DNA of 64,000 bases from Leptobrachium leishanense (Eukaryota > Chordata > Amphibia > Anura > Megophryidae). The notes under the pieces are model-generated. The model made no database searches and was not told the origin of the DNA. It saw only the letters and a list, made by a program, of their open reading frames with translations. The position numbers were made by a program, and so were the translations under genes. The DNA lies in contig CM019064.1 in the NCBI GenBank assembly GCA_009667805.1, forward strand, positions 269,681,662 to 269,745,661, read 5' to 3'. Positions 48,173 to 58,852 of the stretch are shown piece after piece (position 1 is the stretch's first letter; every line of letters starts with the position of its first letter).

Positions 48173-48650
48173 TATGTGTGCACAGATTGATTTTGGCAGA
48201 ATTGGTTCTTAATTCTGATTGGCTGAATCGCGTGAAAAAAACAGTCCGCACACTGATTTCTGCGCGCAACGTTACTGTGCGCGCATTTCTGCCGTTTAAC
48301 GCACGTTATTGCTTGACGGATGAAAAAATGTGCGAGGTTTGTAATTCCAGCGTTGATTTACACGTGTTAACATTTAACGCTGGGCGCACAAATTCACGCG
48401 TTGCACGAGCGTTTTAACAAAAAGATTATAATAGGGCCCCTAGATGGGTGGAGGGGTGAGAAAAAGGAGGAGATGAGTGTATAGTGAGAATAATGATAAT
48501 ACAGAGTTGGATGTTGACAATAGGTGGATAAGTAGAATGTTTGAGTTACAGAAGTGGAATGCATGCGTTTATGTGCATAGAAAAATGTCGGCAGATAAGA
48601 ACCTTTCGGCCCATCTAGTCTGCCCAATTACATGGATACTTTACCTGTAT

Positions 48651-49880
48651 TTATCTTTTGTTTAGGATAGCCTTATGCCTATCCCATGCTTGCTTAAATT
48701 CAATTACTGTTTTGGCCTCTACCACTTCAACTGGAAAGCTGTTCCATGTATCCACCACCCTTTCAGTAAAATAAAGCTTCCTGATGTTACTTTTAAACCT
48801 TTGCCCCTCTAATCTAAGACTATGTCCTCTTGTTTTGCTACTTTGCTTCCGTTTAAATATACTCCCTTCCTCTACCTTGTGGATTCCCTTTATTTAAATG
48901 TTTCTATCATATCTCCTCTGTCTCGTCTTTTTTCCAAGCTGTACATGTTAAGATCATTAAACCTTTCCTGGTAACTTTTCTCCTTCAAACCGTACACCAT
49001 TTTAGTAGCCCTTCTCTGAACTCTCTCTAAGATGTCTATATCCTTCTGGAGATACGGTCTCCAGTACTGCACACAGTATTCCAAGTGAGGTCTCACCAGT
49101 GCTCTGTACAGTGGCATGAGCACTTCCCTTTTCCTACTGCTATTACCTCTCCCTACACAACCAAGCATTCTGCTAGCATTTTCTGCTGCTCTTTTACATT
49201 GACTACTTACCCTTAGATCCTCTGAAATAATAACCCCTAAATCCCTTTCCTCAGATGTTGAGGTTAGGACTGTATCAAATATTCTATATTCAGCCCTTGG
49301 GTTTTTACGCCCCAGGTGCATTATCTTGCATTTATCCACATTAAAACTCAATTGCCACAGCTCCGACCATTTTTTTAGTTTACCTAAATCATTTGTCATT
49401 TGGCTGATCCCTCCAGGAACGTCAACCCTGTTGCAAATCTTTGTGTCATCAGCAAAAAGACATACTTTTCCATTAAAACCTTCTGCAATATCACTAATAA
49501 AAATATTAAAGAGAATAGGTCCAAGTACTGACCCCTGAGGTACCCCACTGGTAACAAGACCTTGCGCCGAATAAACTCCATTTACCACAACCCTCTGTTG
49601 CCTGTCACTCAGCCACTGCCTAATCCATTCAACAATATTGGAATCCAAGCTCAAAGATTGCAATTTATTGATAAGCCTTCTATGCGGAACAGTATCAAAA
49701 GCCTTACTGAAATCTAAATAAGCAATGTCTACTGCACCACCTGTGTTTATTATTTTTGTTACCCAATCAAAAAAATCATTAAGATTAGTTTGGCATGATC
49801 TCCCTGAGGTAAACCCATGTTGTTTCTGATCCTGTAATCTATGCGTTTTTAGATGTTCAACAATCCTTTCCTTTAACATG
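48651..49880 (-). pseudogene. CR1 ORF2, RT middle to C-terminus (minus-strand copy)
   Basis: Reads MLKERIVEHLKTHRLQ, GFTSGRSCQTNLNDFFDWV, YLDFSKAFDTVPHRRL (motif A), GVPQGSVLGPILFNIF (motif B), and the FADDTKI motif (FADD codons at 49444-49455), then the FNVDKCKIMHLG, ERDLGVIISEDL, LVRPHLEYCVQ and LERVQRRATKMVYG blocks typical of CR1. After RGDMIETFK a 4-bp deletion (acgt, near 48893) shifts the frame into a TAA. The remaining C-terminus to 48651 is still recognisable. The catalytic residues in this segment are intact, so decay is mild. Confidence 0.88.
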
Positions 49881-49883
49881 GGT

Positions 49884-51781
49884 TACGCTAACATTTGGCA
49901 ATCATACAGTAGCTTGTGTAGGTGTGATCTATAGACCCCCTGGACAAGTAGAAGAGCTAGATAATATGCTGTTTGAGGAAATAGACAAAATGGCAATGAC
50001 GGGGGAAGTTATTATCATGGGGGACTTTAATCTTCCTGATGTGAACTGGAAAACCAAAATAGCTGGGTGCACCAGGAGTACAAATATTCTAAACTCCCTA
50101 CTAGGATTATCTCTAACACAAGTAGTTGAGGAGCCGACCCGTAAAGAGGCCATATTGGATTTAATACTCACAAATGGAGGTTTGGTATCAGATGTTGTTG
50201 TAGGTGAAAATTTGGTTTCTAGTGATCACCAGTCAGTGTGGTTTAATATAAGAACAGGGATGGATCCGCACCACACAAAAACAAAAGTTTTAGACTTTGA
50301 GATTTTGTGTGAATGAGTCATTATCAGACTGGAGGAGTTTAAAGGGAGTCCAGGAGAAATGGGATTATTAAAAGGAAGCATTATTGAAGGGCACAGGCAA
50401 TTGCATTCGGCTTGTTAACAAAAACAAAAAAGGGAAGAAACCACTGTGGTACTCTGCAGAAGTGGCCAAAATAGTGAAGAACAAAAAGATAGCATTCAAT
50501 AATTATAAAAAAACTCTGCGTGAAGAAGATAGGCAAACCTATAAGATTAGGCAGAAAGAGGCAAAGCAATTCATAAGAGCTTCCAAAGCACACGCAGAAG
50601 AGAAAATAGCTCAGTCAGTAAAAAAGGGGGACAAAACATTTTTTAGATACATAAACGAGAAAAGAAAAGTAAAACAAGGATTAGTTAGATTAAAATCAAA
50701 GGAAGGAAGGTATGTAGAAGAGGATAAAAGTCTCGCTGACTGCCTCAATGAATATTTTTGTTCAGTCTTTGCAGAAGAAAAGGAAGGAAAGGGACCTCAG
50801 TTAGGAGGAAACACTAACGAGACATGTACATATGAGTTTACAGAGGAGGAGGTTCTACAGCAGCTGTCTAAAGTAAAGACAAATAAGTCAATGGGGCCTG
50901 ATGGGATCCACCCTAAATTATTAAAAGAGCTCAGTGATGTAATAGCAAAACCGTTAACAGATTTATTTAACCAATCCTTGCTAACAGGAGTCGTCCCAGA
51001 AGACTGGAAATTAGCAAATGTTGTGCCCATTTACAAGAAGGGTAGTAGGGAGGAATTGGGGATCTATAGGCCTGTTAGTCTTACGTCAGTAGTGGGGAAA
51101 TTAATGGAAACCATGTTAAAGGAAAGGATTGTTGAACATCTAAAAACACATAGATTACAGAATCAGAAACAACATGGGTTTACCTCAGGGAGATCATGCC
51201 AAACTAATCTTATTGATTTTTTTGATTGGGTAACAAAAATAATAGACACAGGTGGTGCAGTAGACATTGCTTATTTAGATTTAAGTAAGGCTTTTGATAC
51301 TGTTCCGCATAGAAGGCTTATCAATAAATTGCAATCTTTGAGCTTGGATTCCAATATTGTTGAATGGATTAGGCAGTGGCTGAGTGACAGGCAACAGAGG
51401 GTTGTGGTAAATGGAGTTTATTCGGCGCAAGGTCTTGTTAAAAGTGGGGTACCTCAGGGGTCAGTATTTGGACCCATTCTCTTTAATATTTTTATTAGTG
51501 ATATTGCAGAAGGTATTAATGGAAAAGTATGTCTTTTTGCTGATGACACAAAGATTTGCAACAGGGTTGACGTTCCTGGAGGGATCAGCCAAATGACAAA
51601 TGATTTAGGTGAACTAAAAAAATGGTCGGAGCTGTGGCAATTGAGTTTTAATGTGGATAAGTGCAAGATAATGCACCTGGGACGTAAAAACCCAAGGGCT
51701 GAATATAGAATATTTGATACAGTCCTAACCTCAACATCTGAGGAAAGGGATTTAGGGGTTATTATTTCAGAGGATCTAAAG
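49884..51781 (+). pseudogene. CR1 endonuclease C-terminus and reverse transcriptase (plus-strand copy)
   Basis: The endonuclease tail gives VGVIYRPPGQVEELDNMLFE, IIMGDFNLPDVNW and SSDHQSVWF, with the catalytic-type Asp/Asn (GDFN) and SDH motifs of APE nucleases. A frameshift near 50310 is followed by the RT frame (from 50384): MGPDGIHPKLLKEL, WKLANVVPIYKKGSREE, YLDLSKAFDTVPH, GVPQGSVFGPILFNIF (Leu to Phe in motif B) and FADD at 51536-51547. Homology stops at ...SEDL at the hAT insertion. In intact copies this protein nicks target DNA and reverse-transcribes LINE RNA. Confidence 0.88.
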
Positions 51782-52107
51782 CAGGGCTCGAGTCCAGCGG
51801 GAACGTGGGGGAACGCCGTTCCCGCACTTTTACCACGGCGGGAACGCTGTGGGAACGCAGGTTCCCGCTGTGGCTCGAGCCCAGGCATGTACCTATGCAA
51901 GCCCCAGGCTTAGTCAACTTGCCGGCCGGCCCACAGGAGCTGCTATTCGTCTGTTCCTCTCCTGACTCCTCCTTCTCTTGACGCTGGTATCGTGTGACTC
52001 AGCGCGCCGGCGCCAAGCATTGCGGGAAGGAGCAGGAGGCAACTCCAGGCTGACTGGCAGTGTGTGCACTGTATTAATGGCCCAACCCGACCAGGGCTCT
52101 GCAGTGG

Positions 52108-52176
52108 CTGGAGGCAGCTCTGGGGTGATCGGGTAAGGCTGCCTTACTTACCCGATCACCCCAGAGCTGCCTCCAG
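52108..52176. repeat. Perfect 30-bp hairpin
   Basis: Arm 52108-52137 (ctggaggcagctctggggtg and on) is the exact reverse complement of 52147-52176, with a 9-base spacer. It is GC-rich and lies inside the hAT-like element. Confidence 0.9.
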
Positions 52177-52645
52177 TTGTCCCAACTCACACTGTCAGCA
52201 CCAGTCTCCCCCTCTCCCCCCCCCACTCCTCTCACCCTCAGCGCTTCAGACCACCTTGTTCCTCGCTGGCTGCACCCCCCCCCACACACACACACATTGG
52301 ATCTAGTGGGAGAGGGAAGTCTGGCTGCTGTGTGAGATGCTCACCTCGGCCTCCCTATCTGCAGCTGTGACAGGCAGCTCAGCCTCTGACCCTCACGGCA
52401 GGTAGGAGGAGAGGGGGGATGGTTGAAGGGGAGACATGCAGGAAAGTATTGGGCTGCTCCCTGGATGAGGTTGTGGAGAGACAGGCTCTTAAGCCAGATC
52501 TCCTGCCTGTGCCTCTCCATGCACAATGACTTATGCCTCTGTTACTTTCTGTGCCCAATCTGTAAACCAGCCAGCACATGGAGGTCTGCCTGGCATCATG
52601 CACCTCCTGTCAACTGCTTAGTGCACCCAGGGATTAGTTTACAGC

Positions 52646-52668
52646 CTGTGTGTGTGTGTGTGTGTGTG
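52646..52668. repeat. (TG)n microsatellite
   Basis: Uninterrupted TG run of about 11 units. Confidence 0.9.
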
Positions 52669-52756
52669 ATATGCTTTGCTCAGTGCATAAAATTAAGATT
52701 TATTTTATATACCTGTGTGCACAGTATAACAGTGTGTGAGTGTTTAGTGTGAGTGA

Positions 52757-53375
52757 CTATTAATATGAATTGGGGCGATAGAATATGAATTGGGGCAATG
52801 GAGGGGCTATTAACATGAATTGGGGCAATGGAGGGGCTATTAATATGAATTGGGGCGATAGAATATGAATTGGGGCAATGGAGGAGCTATTAACATGAAT
52901 TGGGGCAATGGAGGGGCTATTAATATGAATTGGGGCAATGGAGGGGCTATTAATATGAATTGGGGCGATAGAATATGAATTGGACTATTAATATGAATTG
53001 GGGTGATAGAGGGGCTATTAATATGAATTGGGGCGATAGAGGGGGGTATTAATATGAATTGGGGTGATAGAGGGGCTATTAATATGGATTGGGGCGATAG
53101 AATATGAATTGGACTATTAATATGAATTGGGGTGATAGAGGGGCTATTAATATGAATTGGGGTGATAGAGGGGCTATTAACATGAATTGGGGTGATAGAG
53201 GGACTATTAATATGAATTGGGGTGATAGAGGGGCTATTAATATGAATTGGGGCAATAGAGGGGCTATTAACATGAATTGGGGCGATAGAGGGGCTATTAA
53301 TATGAATTGGGGCGATAGAGGGGGGCTATTAATATGAATTGGGGCGAGAGGGCTATTAATATGAATTGGGGGGGG
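52757..53375. repeat. 30-bp minisatellite (aatatgaattggggcgatag type)
   Basis: About 20 units of gaattggggcgatagagggg then ctattaatat, period 30 bp, with truncated units where gaatatgaattgg joins directly. It shows the AATAT word plus G-run design seen in the other arrays. Open frames on both strands are by-products. Confidence 0.95.
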
Positions 53376-53599
53376 CAAACTGATTCAGTGACTCCATTTT
53401 CGGCAAAACACAATGAATTTTCAATAATGAATTCACTGTATTTTTGGTGAAATGGAATCATCCAAAGAGCGCTGAAATGCAGGGAAACGCAAAACACCGA
53501 AATTGCACACAATATAAAATAATAAAAAATTTATATTTTCATTAAATGTCCAAAAATCCAAACAAAATCTTTTGCCCTGGCCCATAGAGATCTTAATGC

Positions 53600-53690
53600 G
53601 ACCCTGCGTGTTTGCATAATTGGATTGGGCCACTCTCATGGATGAAGTCCAGGGCCAATTTTTTGTCCCAGCCCTGCCCGAGCCCAACAC
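53600..53690 (-). mobile_element. Solo end of the cagggctggactggga MITE family
   Basis: gtttgcataattggattggg, the ccagggccaattttttgtcc word and cccagccctg correspond to the right end of the complete copy at 60794-61183. The left end is absent or too diverged to recognise. Confidence 0.55.
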
Positions 53691-53889
53691 AGTTTAGCTG
53701 GCCACACTGCATGGTGCCTCGCGTGGCTGCCGTCCTCTGAAGGATGTGACACTGCCTGCAGGCGAGATCTTGCGAGAGCTCATCACAGCCTTCAGTAGCC
53801 GGCGACCGCGTGGAGGAGCAGAAACACGCTGGTGCAAGCGGGTCCCCATCTGAATCTAAAGGCCTGAATGAGTGTGCTGCTGGCTGGAT

Positions 53890-54470
53890 ATATATACAAT
53901 CTCAGGGGTCCAGTGCCTGTGTATATTGGGGGTCCGGTGCCTGTGTATATTGGGGTCCAGTGCTTGTGTATATTGGGGGTCCTGTGTACAGTATATTGGG
54001 GTCCAGTGCCTGTGTATATTATTCTGGGGGTCCAATGCCTGTGCATATTATTCTTGGGGGGGTCCAGTGCTTGGGTATATAATTCTGATGGTCCAGTGCT
54101 GGTGTATATTGGGGGTCCTGTGTATATTGGGGGTCCAGTGCCTGGGTATATTATTCTTGGGGTTATGTGCCTGTGCATATTATTCTTGGGGTCCAGTGCC
54201 TGTGTATATTATTCTGGGGGTTGAGTACCTGTGAATATTATTCTGGGTGCCTGTGCATATTATTCTTGGGGGTCCAGTGCCTGTGTATATCATTTTGGGG
54301 GGGGTCCTGTGCCTGGGTATATAATTCTGGGAGTCCTGTGCCTGTGTATATAATACTGGGGATCATGTTCCTGGATATATATAATACAGGGGGGTATCTG
54401 TGCCTGGGTATATAATGCTGGGGGGTCTGATGCCTGGATATATATTTAATACTGGGAGGATCTGTGCCTG
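53890..54470. repeat. 30-bp-type minisatellite (ggtccagtgcctgtgtatat type)
   Basis: About 20 units of ggtccagtgcctgtgtatat then tattctggggg, with shorter variants. It is the reverse complement counterpart of the 2084-2927 array and lies at the equivalent place of the sister element, but with diverged units. Frames of 80-130 residues are by-products. Confidence 0.93.
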
Positions 54471-54773
54471 GGTATATATATATATATTATATATATATAT
54501 ATTAGGCTGTGTTAGTCCAGTTGACAAAATCACGAGTGTAGCAGTACATAGTGATACCTTTCACTGATCAGTAAGCTTCCAGACTTGAAGAAGAGCGTTA
54601 CACTCTTGAAAGCTTGTCTTTTACATGGAACGTTAGACGAATAAAAAAGGTATCACTCCATACTGCTATACTCGTGAATACATAATATATATATATATAT
54701 TCAGGTAATGGGGGTTGTGGAATTCTTGGGAGAGTTCCCTCACTTTTTTCCCAGGACTTGACCCCTGAGAAGG

Positions 54774-55337
54774 GTAAGTAGTCAATGTAATAGAGCAGTA
54801 GGAAATGCTAGCAGAATGCTTGGTTGTGTAGGGAGAGATATTGGCAGTAGGAAAAGGGAAGTGCTCATGCCACTGTACAGAGCACTGGTGAGACCTCACT
54901 TAGAGTACTGTGTGCAGTCCTGGAGACCGTATCTCCAGAAGGATATAGACATCTTAGAGAGAGTTCAGAGAAGGGCTACTAAAATGGTGTACGGCTTGAA
55001 GGAGAAAAGTTACCAGGAAAGGCTTAATGATCTTAACATGTACAGCTTGGAAAAAAGACGAGACAGAGGAGATATGATAGAAACATTTAAATACGTAAAG
55101 GGAATCCACAAGGTAGTGGAAGGGAGTATATTTAAACGGAAACAAAGTAGAAAAACAAGAGGACATAGTCTTAGATTAGAGGGGCAAAGGTTTAAAAGTA
55201 ACATCAGGAAGCATTATTTTACTGAGAGGGTGGTGGATACATGGAACAGCCTTCCAGTTGAAGTGGTAGAGGCCAAAACAGTAATTGAATTTAAGCAAGC
55301 ATGGGATAGGCATAAGGCTATCCTAAACAAAAGATAA
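54774..55337 (+). pseudogene. CR1 ORF2 C-terminus (plus-strand copy, after the insertion)
   Basis: Resumes at the residue after SEDL with the SSQCN..ASRMLGCVGRD segment, then LVRPHLEYCVQSWRPYLQKD, LERVQRRATKMVYG, the RRDRGDMIETFKYVKGIHK block and a complete C-terminus (WDRHKAILNKR) ending at TAA 55335-55337. No break is seen in this part. Confidence 0.85.
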
Positions 55338-55420
55338 ATCCAGGTAAAGTATCCATGTAATTGGGCAGACTAGATGGGCCAAAAGGTTCTTATCTGCCGC
55401 CATTTTTCTATGTTTCTATG

Positions 55421-56845
55421 TTTCCATTAATTTCCCCACTACTGACGTAAACCTAACTGGCCTATAGTTCCCCAATTCCTCCCTACTACCCTTCTTGTAA
55501 ATGGGCACAACATTTGCTAATTTCCAGCCCCATTGATTTATTTGTCTTTAATTTAGACAGCTGCTGTAGAACCTCCTCCTCTGTAAACTCATATGTAAAT
55601 GTCTCGTTAGTGTTTCCTCCTAACTGAGGTCCCTTTCCTTCCTTTTCTTCTGCAAAGACTGAACAAAAATATTCATTGAGGCAGTCAGCGAGACTTTTAT
55701 CCTCTTCTACATACCTTCCTTCCTTTGTTTTTAATCTAACTAATCCTTGTTTTACTTTTCTTTTCTCGTTTATGTATCTAAAAAATGTTTTGTCCCCTTT
55801 TTTACTGACTGAGCTATTTTCTCTTCTGCGTGTGGTTTGGAAGCTCTTATAAATTGCTTTGGCTTTTTCTGCCTAATCTTATAGGTTTGCCTATCTTCTT
55901 CACTCTGAGTTTTTTTATAATTATTGAATGCTGTCTTTTTGTTCTTCACTATTTTGGCCACTTCTGCAGAGTACAACAGTGGTTTCTTCCCTTTTTTGTT
56001 TTTGCTAACAAGCCGAATGCAATTGCCTGTGGTCTTCAATAATGCTTCCTTTAAATAATCCCATTTCTCCTGGACTCCCTTTAAACTCCTCCAGTCTGAT
56101 AATGACTCCTTCACACAAAATATCATTTTAGAAAAATCTGTTTTTTTAAAGTCTAAAACTTTTGTTTTTGTGTTGCGGCTCCATCCCTGTTCTTATATTA
56201 AACCATACTGACTGGTGATCACTAGATCCCAAACTTTCACCTACAACAACGTCCGATACCAAACCTCCATTTGTGAGTATTAAATCCAATATGGCTTCTT
56301 TACGGGTCGGCTCCTCACCTACTTGTGTTAGAGATAATCCCAGTAGGGAGTTTAGAATATTTGTACTCCTGGTGTACCCAGCTATTTTGGTTTTCCAGTT
56401 CACATCAGGAAGATTAAAGTCCCCCCATGATAATAAATTCCCCCTTCATTGCCATTTTGGCTATTTCCTCAAACAGCAGATTATCTAACTCTTCTACTTG
56501 TCCAGGGGGTCTATAGATCACCCCTACACGAGCTACTGTATGATTGCCAAATGTTAGCGTAACCCAAACTGACTCTATGTTCACCTGGCTCACTTTTATT
56601 TGGTTCGTTTTTGTGTTGTTTTTCACATACAGGGCCACTCCTCCTCCTTTCCTACCTTCTCTGTCTTTTCTATATAAAGAGTACCCCGGTATTGTTATGT
56701 CCCAGTTATTTTTCTCACTGAACCATGTCTCAGTAACCGCCACTAAATCTACTTTTTCAGCTGCCATCATTGCCTTTAGTTCATTGATTTTATTGACTAT
56801 ACCAATGGTATTTTTATACAAAGACCAACAAAATATCAGTCTGTA
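55421..56845 (-). pseudogene. CR1 endonuclease and early RT (minus-strand copy)
   Basis: On the minus strand: NKINELKAMMAAEKVDLVAV, TETWFSEKNNWDI (the catalytic Glu of the APE fold lies in TETW), GGGVALYVKNN, VGVIYRPPGQVEELDN, then after a break NWKTKIAGYTRSTN, SSDHQSVWF, and the RT linker region (KKPLLYSAEVAKIVKN). Frame breaks lie near 56425, 56150 and 55770. The GDFN motif is damaged (reads GGL and then stops). The 5' end fades near 56845. Confidence 0.82.
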
Positions 56846-56904
56846 GAAAAATACATCAAATTGCTTACTAATAATACTTTTTAAACATTGAAATTGAATG
56901 TGCA

Positions 56905-58125
56905 TTTCTACGGAAGTCCAGAAAGGCCATGCATTTTTAATATTTTTTTTGGTTTGTTTCATTACCTTTTTTTTTTCATACACTGAAGAAAAAAAAAGTC
57001 AGGAAAACAAAATTGTTTTCATTTGTTTTCCTGACCTTTTTTTCATACACTGTCAGTAAGGAAGCCCAGAGAGGCCATTTTCAGTTGGGAAGCTTCATAG
57101 AGGAAGCACAGACTGAAAGCAGCTACTTTGATCCTGATTTACAATACTGATCCAGGTAGATCTTGAGGAATAGATTTCCTTGCCTTGATAACTCTTAAAT
57201 CTCTCACTTCACTAAAGTGCCTATGAAGTCTTCTTCCTCTATATCTTTCCAGGTCTCTTTCTGATCCCCTGTGGATTTTTGCATCCTGACTTTTTTTCAG
57301 GGTGATTTTTGAGCAGCCATTTGAGGGCACTTAGCAGCGTGACACCTTCAGCCCTCTCAGGTTCCCGTGGCTCCGTCTTATTAAACAAAGCCACAGTGCT
57401 TGTGGCTGCTGCACATCCAATTCGCCTCACTATCTCCCTGCTGGAGGTGGCTACAAACCAAGCTGTGGGGCCCCAGGCCCCCCAAACAAATGCGGGCCCT
57501 CGGGCAATGCCTGAATGGACTGTGTGGTCAGTCCACCCCTGGGTGCTTGTATTGTCTGGTAGAAACCCAATTTGTTTATTGCTGACATGATAGAAGCCCC
57601 ATTGGTGCTCTGAGCAGCAGCAGAATTTGAAATGCTGTTTCACTGAGAATATAGGTGTGGTTCACAAACAGTGAAAACTTTTTGTAGAAGCAATTTTGCT
57701 ATTACATGTATATTGGAAATATGTTCCTATTAAAGATGTAATTCATCTATGTGCATCTAAATCTTGATCGGAATGTTTCTGTTAGGACCAGAACATATAT
57801 GGAAGTACAAATAGTCAAAGATAGGAGTAGAGAAACACAATACAAAAAGATGGACAGATCACTGATCCCAGAGTTTAGAGGACAGACAGATAGCCAGTGA
57901 AGTGAGAGAATTAAGCGTAATCAAGGCAAGGAAATCTATTCCTCAAGATCTATCTGGATCATTACTAACAGTGTATGGAAAAAAAAAGTCAGGCAAACAA
58001 ATGAAAACGATTTTGTTTTCCTGACTTTTTTTTTTCAGTGTATGAAAAAAAAAAAGTTAATGAAACAAACAAACAAAAAAAAATGAAAAATGCATTGCCT
58101 TTCTGGGCTTCCGTACATTTCAGGC
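56905..58125. mobile_element. Fold-back element with long inverted repeats
   Basis: Arm 56905-57215 pairs with 57893-58125. Shared words include acggaag-ccagaaaggc, tttttcatacactga, agtcaggaaaacaaaa and tcttgaggaatagatttcct. The left arm has an extra segment (about 57061-57140). Each arm also contains its own smaller hairpin (gtcaggaaaac ... gttttcctgac). The centre holds a MITE end (57450-57541). No coding seen. Exact ends and target duplication are not resolved. Confidence 0.7.
57450..57541 (-). mobile_element. Solo end of a hAT-type MITE (caggggtggactga end)
   Basis: gtggggccccaggcccccc, tgcgggccctcgggcaatgc and a terminal gtcagtccacccctg match the fragment at 6585-6655. Confidence 0.5.
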
Positions 58126-58802
58126 ACATGCCAATAGATTTGCAAAGCGACACATGGCAAGACATTGTGCTTAATGAATTGACAAATTGAACTGAACAAG
58201 AATGTTATTTTTATTGTAAAATTTGTGTTTCATACTTCTTAATGGTGTTTTAAAGAGAGTGTGTTCAAAACTCTATATCATGCCACAAATAAATGCTTTT
58301 GTTAAAAAAACGATTTTTCTACATATTTTATGAAATTTAAGACATTAAAAAATATATAGATCAGGCTGCAGTAATCATTTATTGTTCAAATTCGAAACAA
58401 AATACATTGTCAGGATACAGGTTCCGGGGTAACAGGTTCGAGCCAATATGCAATTAATGAGAGTCTTACAAGGCAGATATACTGTATATGTATATAACAG
58501 ATTTATTGGAAGGCATAGAAGAAACAACCAGAGGCAATAATAGAATATAGGAGGGGTTTTGAGAAAGAGGGAGAATACTGAATAAATGATAAACAAGTAG
58601 AAGTTATACTGAAGGAATAGACAAGAATACTAGAACTGAAGATAGAATAGCAATCTAATAAATATTCAGTTATGGATACTGAACAGGGGAATATATATAT
58701 ATATGCCGTTTATCTCACTTTTTGTCCTCCACTAAAACCCTTGCAGATACTGATTTGCCCTACGGGTCCCAAGCATCCACTGCAACTTGTCATCATGCCT
58801 AG
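58126..58802. other. AT-rich sequence, nothing recognised
   Basis: No supported feature. A short ATAT run is near 58690. Confidence 0.45.
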
Positions 58803-58852
58803 CTCCTAGCTGAAGAGGATCCATCAAACCCGAAACAGCGCTGTCCTAGGAG
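58803..58852 (+). ncRNA. Hammerhead ribozyme candidate
   Basis: All parts of the hammerhead fold are present. Stem I is ctcctag (58803-58809) with ctaggag (58846-58852), 7 of 7 pairs. Core CTGAAGA is at 58810-58816 and GAAA at 58832-58835. Stem III is ACA (58835-58837) with TGT (58842-58844) around a GCGC loop, then C at 58845 as the cleavage-site base. Stem II (58817-58831) pairs G-C, G-C, then an A-C mismatch at 58819 and U-A; one substitution would restore four pairs. The known activity of the motif is self-cleavage of RNA. The host element was not recognised. Activity is inferred. Confidence 0.65.

Larger units (their letters stand above)
51782..54767 (-). mobile_element. hAT-like non-autonomous element with minisatellites (copy 2)
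   Basis: Starts cagggctcgagtccagcggg with gggaacgccgttcccgca and ends ggacttgacccctg, the inverse of copy 1 at 1798-4701. Shared blocks: the GC-rich end, and the 54510-54767 region (agtgatacctttcactgatc, ttttttcccaggacttg) corresponding to 1798-2060. Internal content differs: a perfect hairpin (52108-52176), a (TG)n run, a 30-bp minisatellite (52757-53375), a solo MITE end (53600-53690) and a 30-bp-type minisatellite (53890-54470). The 8-bp duplication is not clear here (atctaaag against agaagggt). The interrupted CR1 gives the boundaries within a few bases. Confidence 0.8.
49882..55420 (+). mobile_element. CR1 LINE (plus strand), inserted in the minus-strand CR1 and itself split
   Basis: Pieces 49882-51781 and about 54768-55420. 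The start is 5'-truncated within the endonuclease. The 3' end shows the family's terminal tttctatgtttctatg octamer repeats. Between the pieces lies the hAT-like element 51782-54767. The insertion point in the older CR1 shows no clear target duplication. Confidence 0.88.
48575..56845 (-). mobile_element. CR1 LINE (minus strand), split by a plus-strand CR1
   Basis: Two minus-strand pieces, 48575-49880 (RT middle to 3' end) and 55421-56845 (endonuclease to early RT), are contiguous in the element. The first stops at ...taacatgg and the second resumes at tttccattaatttcccc, exactly as the intact sequence reads at 51100-51125 on the other strand. The intervening 5.5 kb is another CR1. The 5' end is truncated inside the endonuclease. 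Confidence 0.9.
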
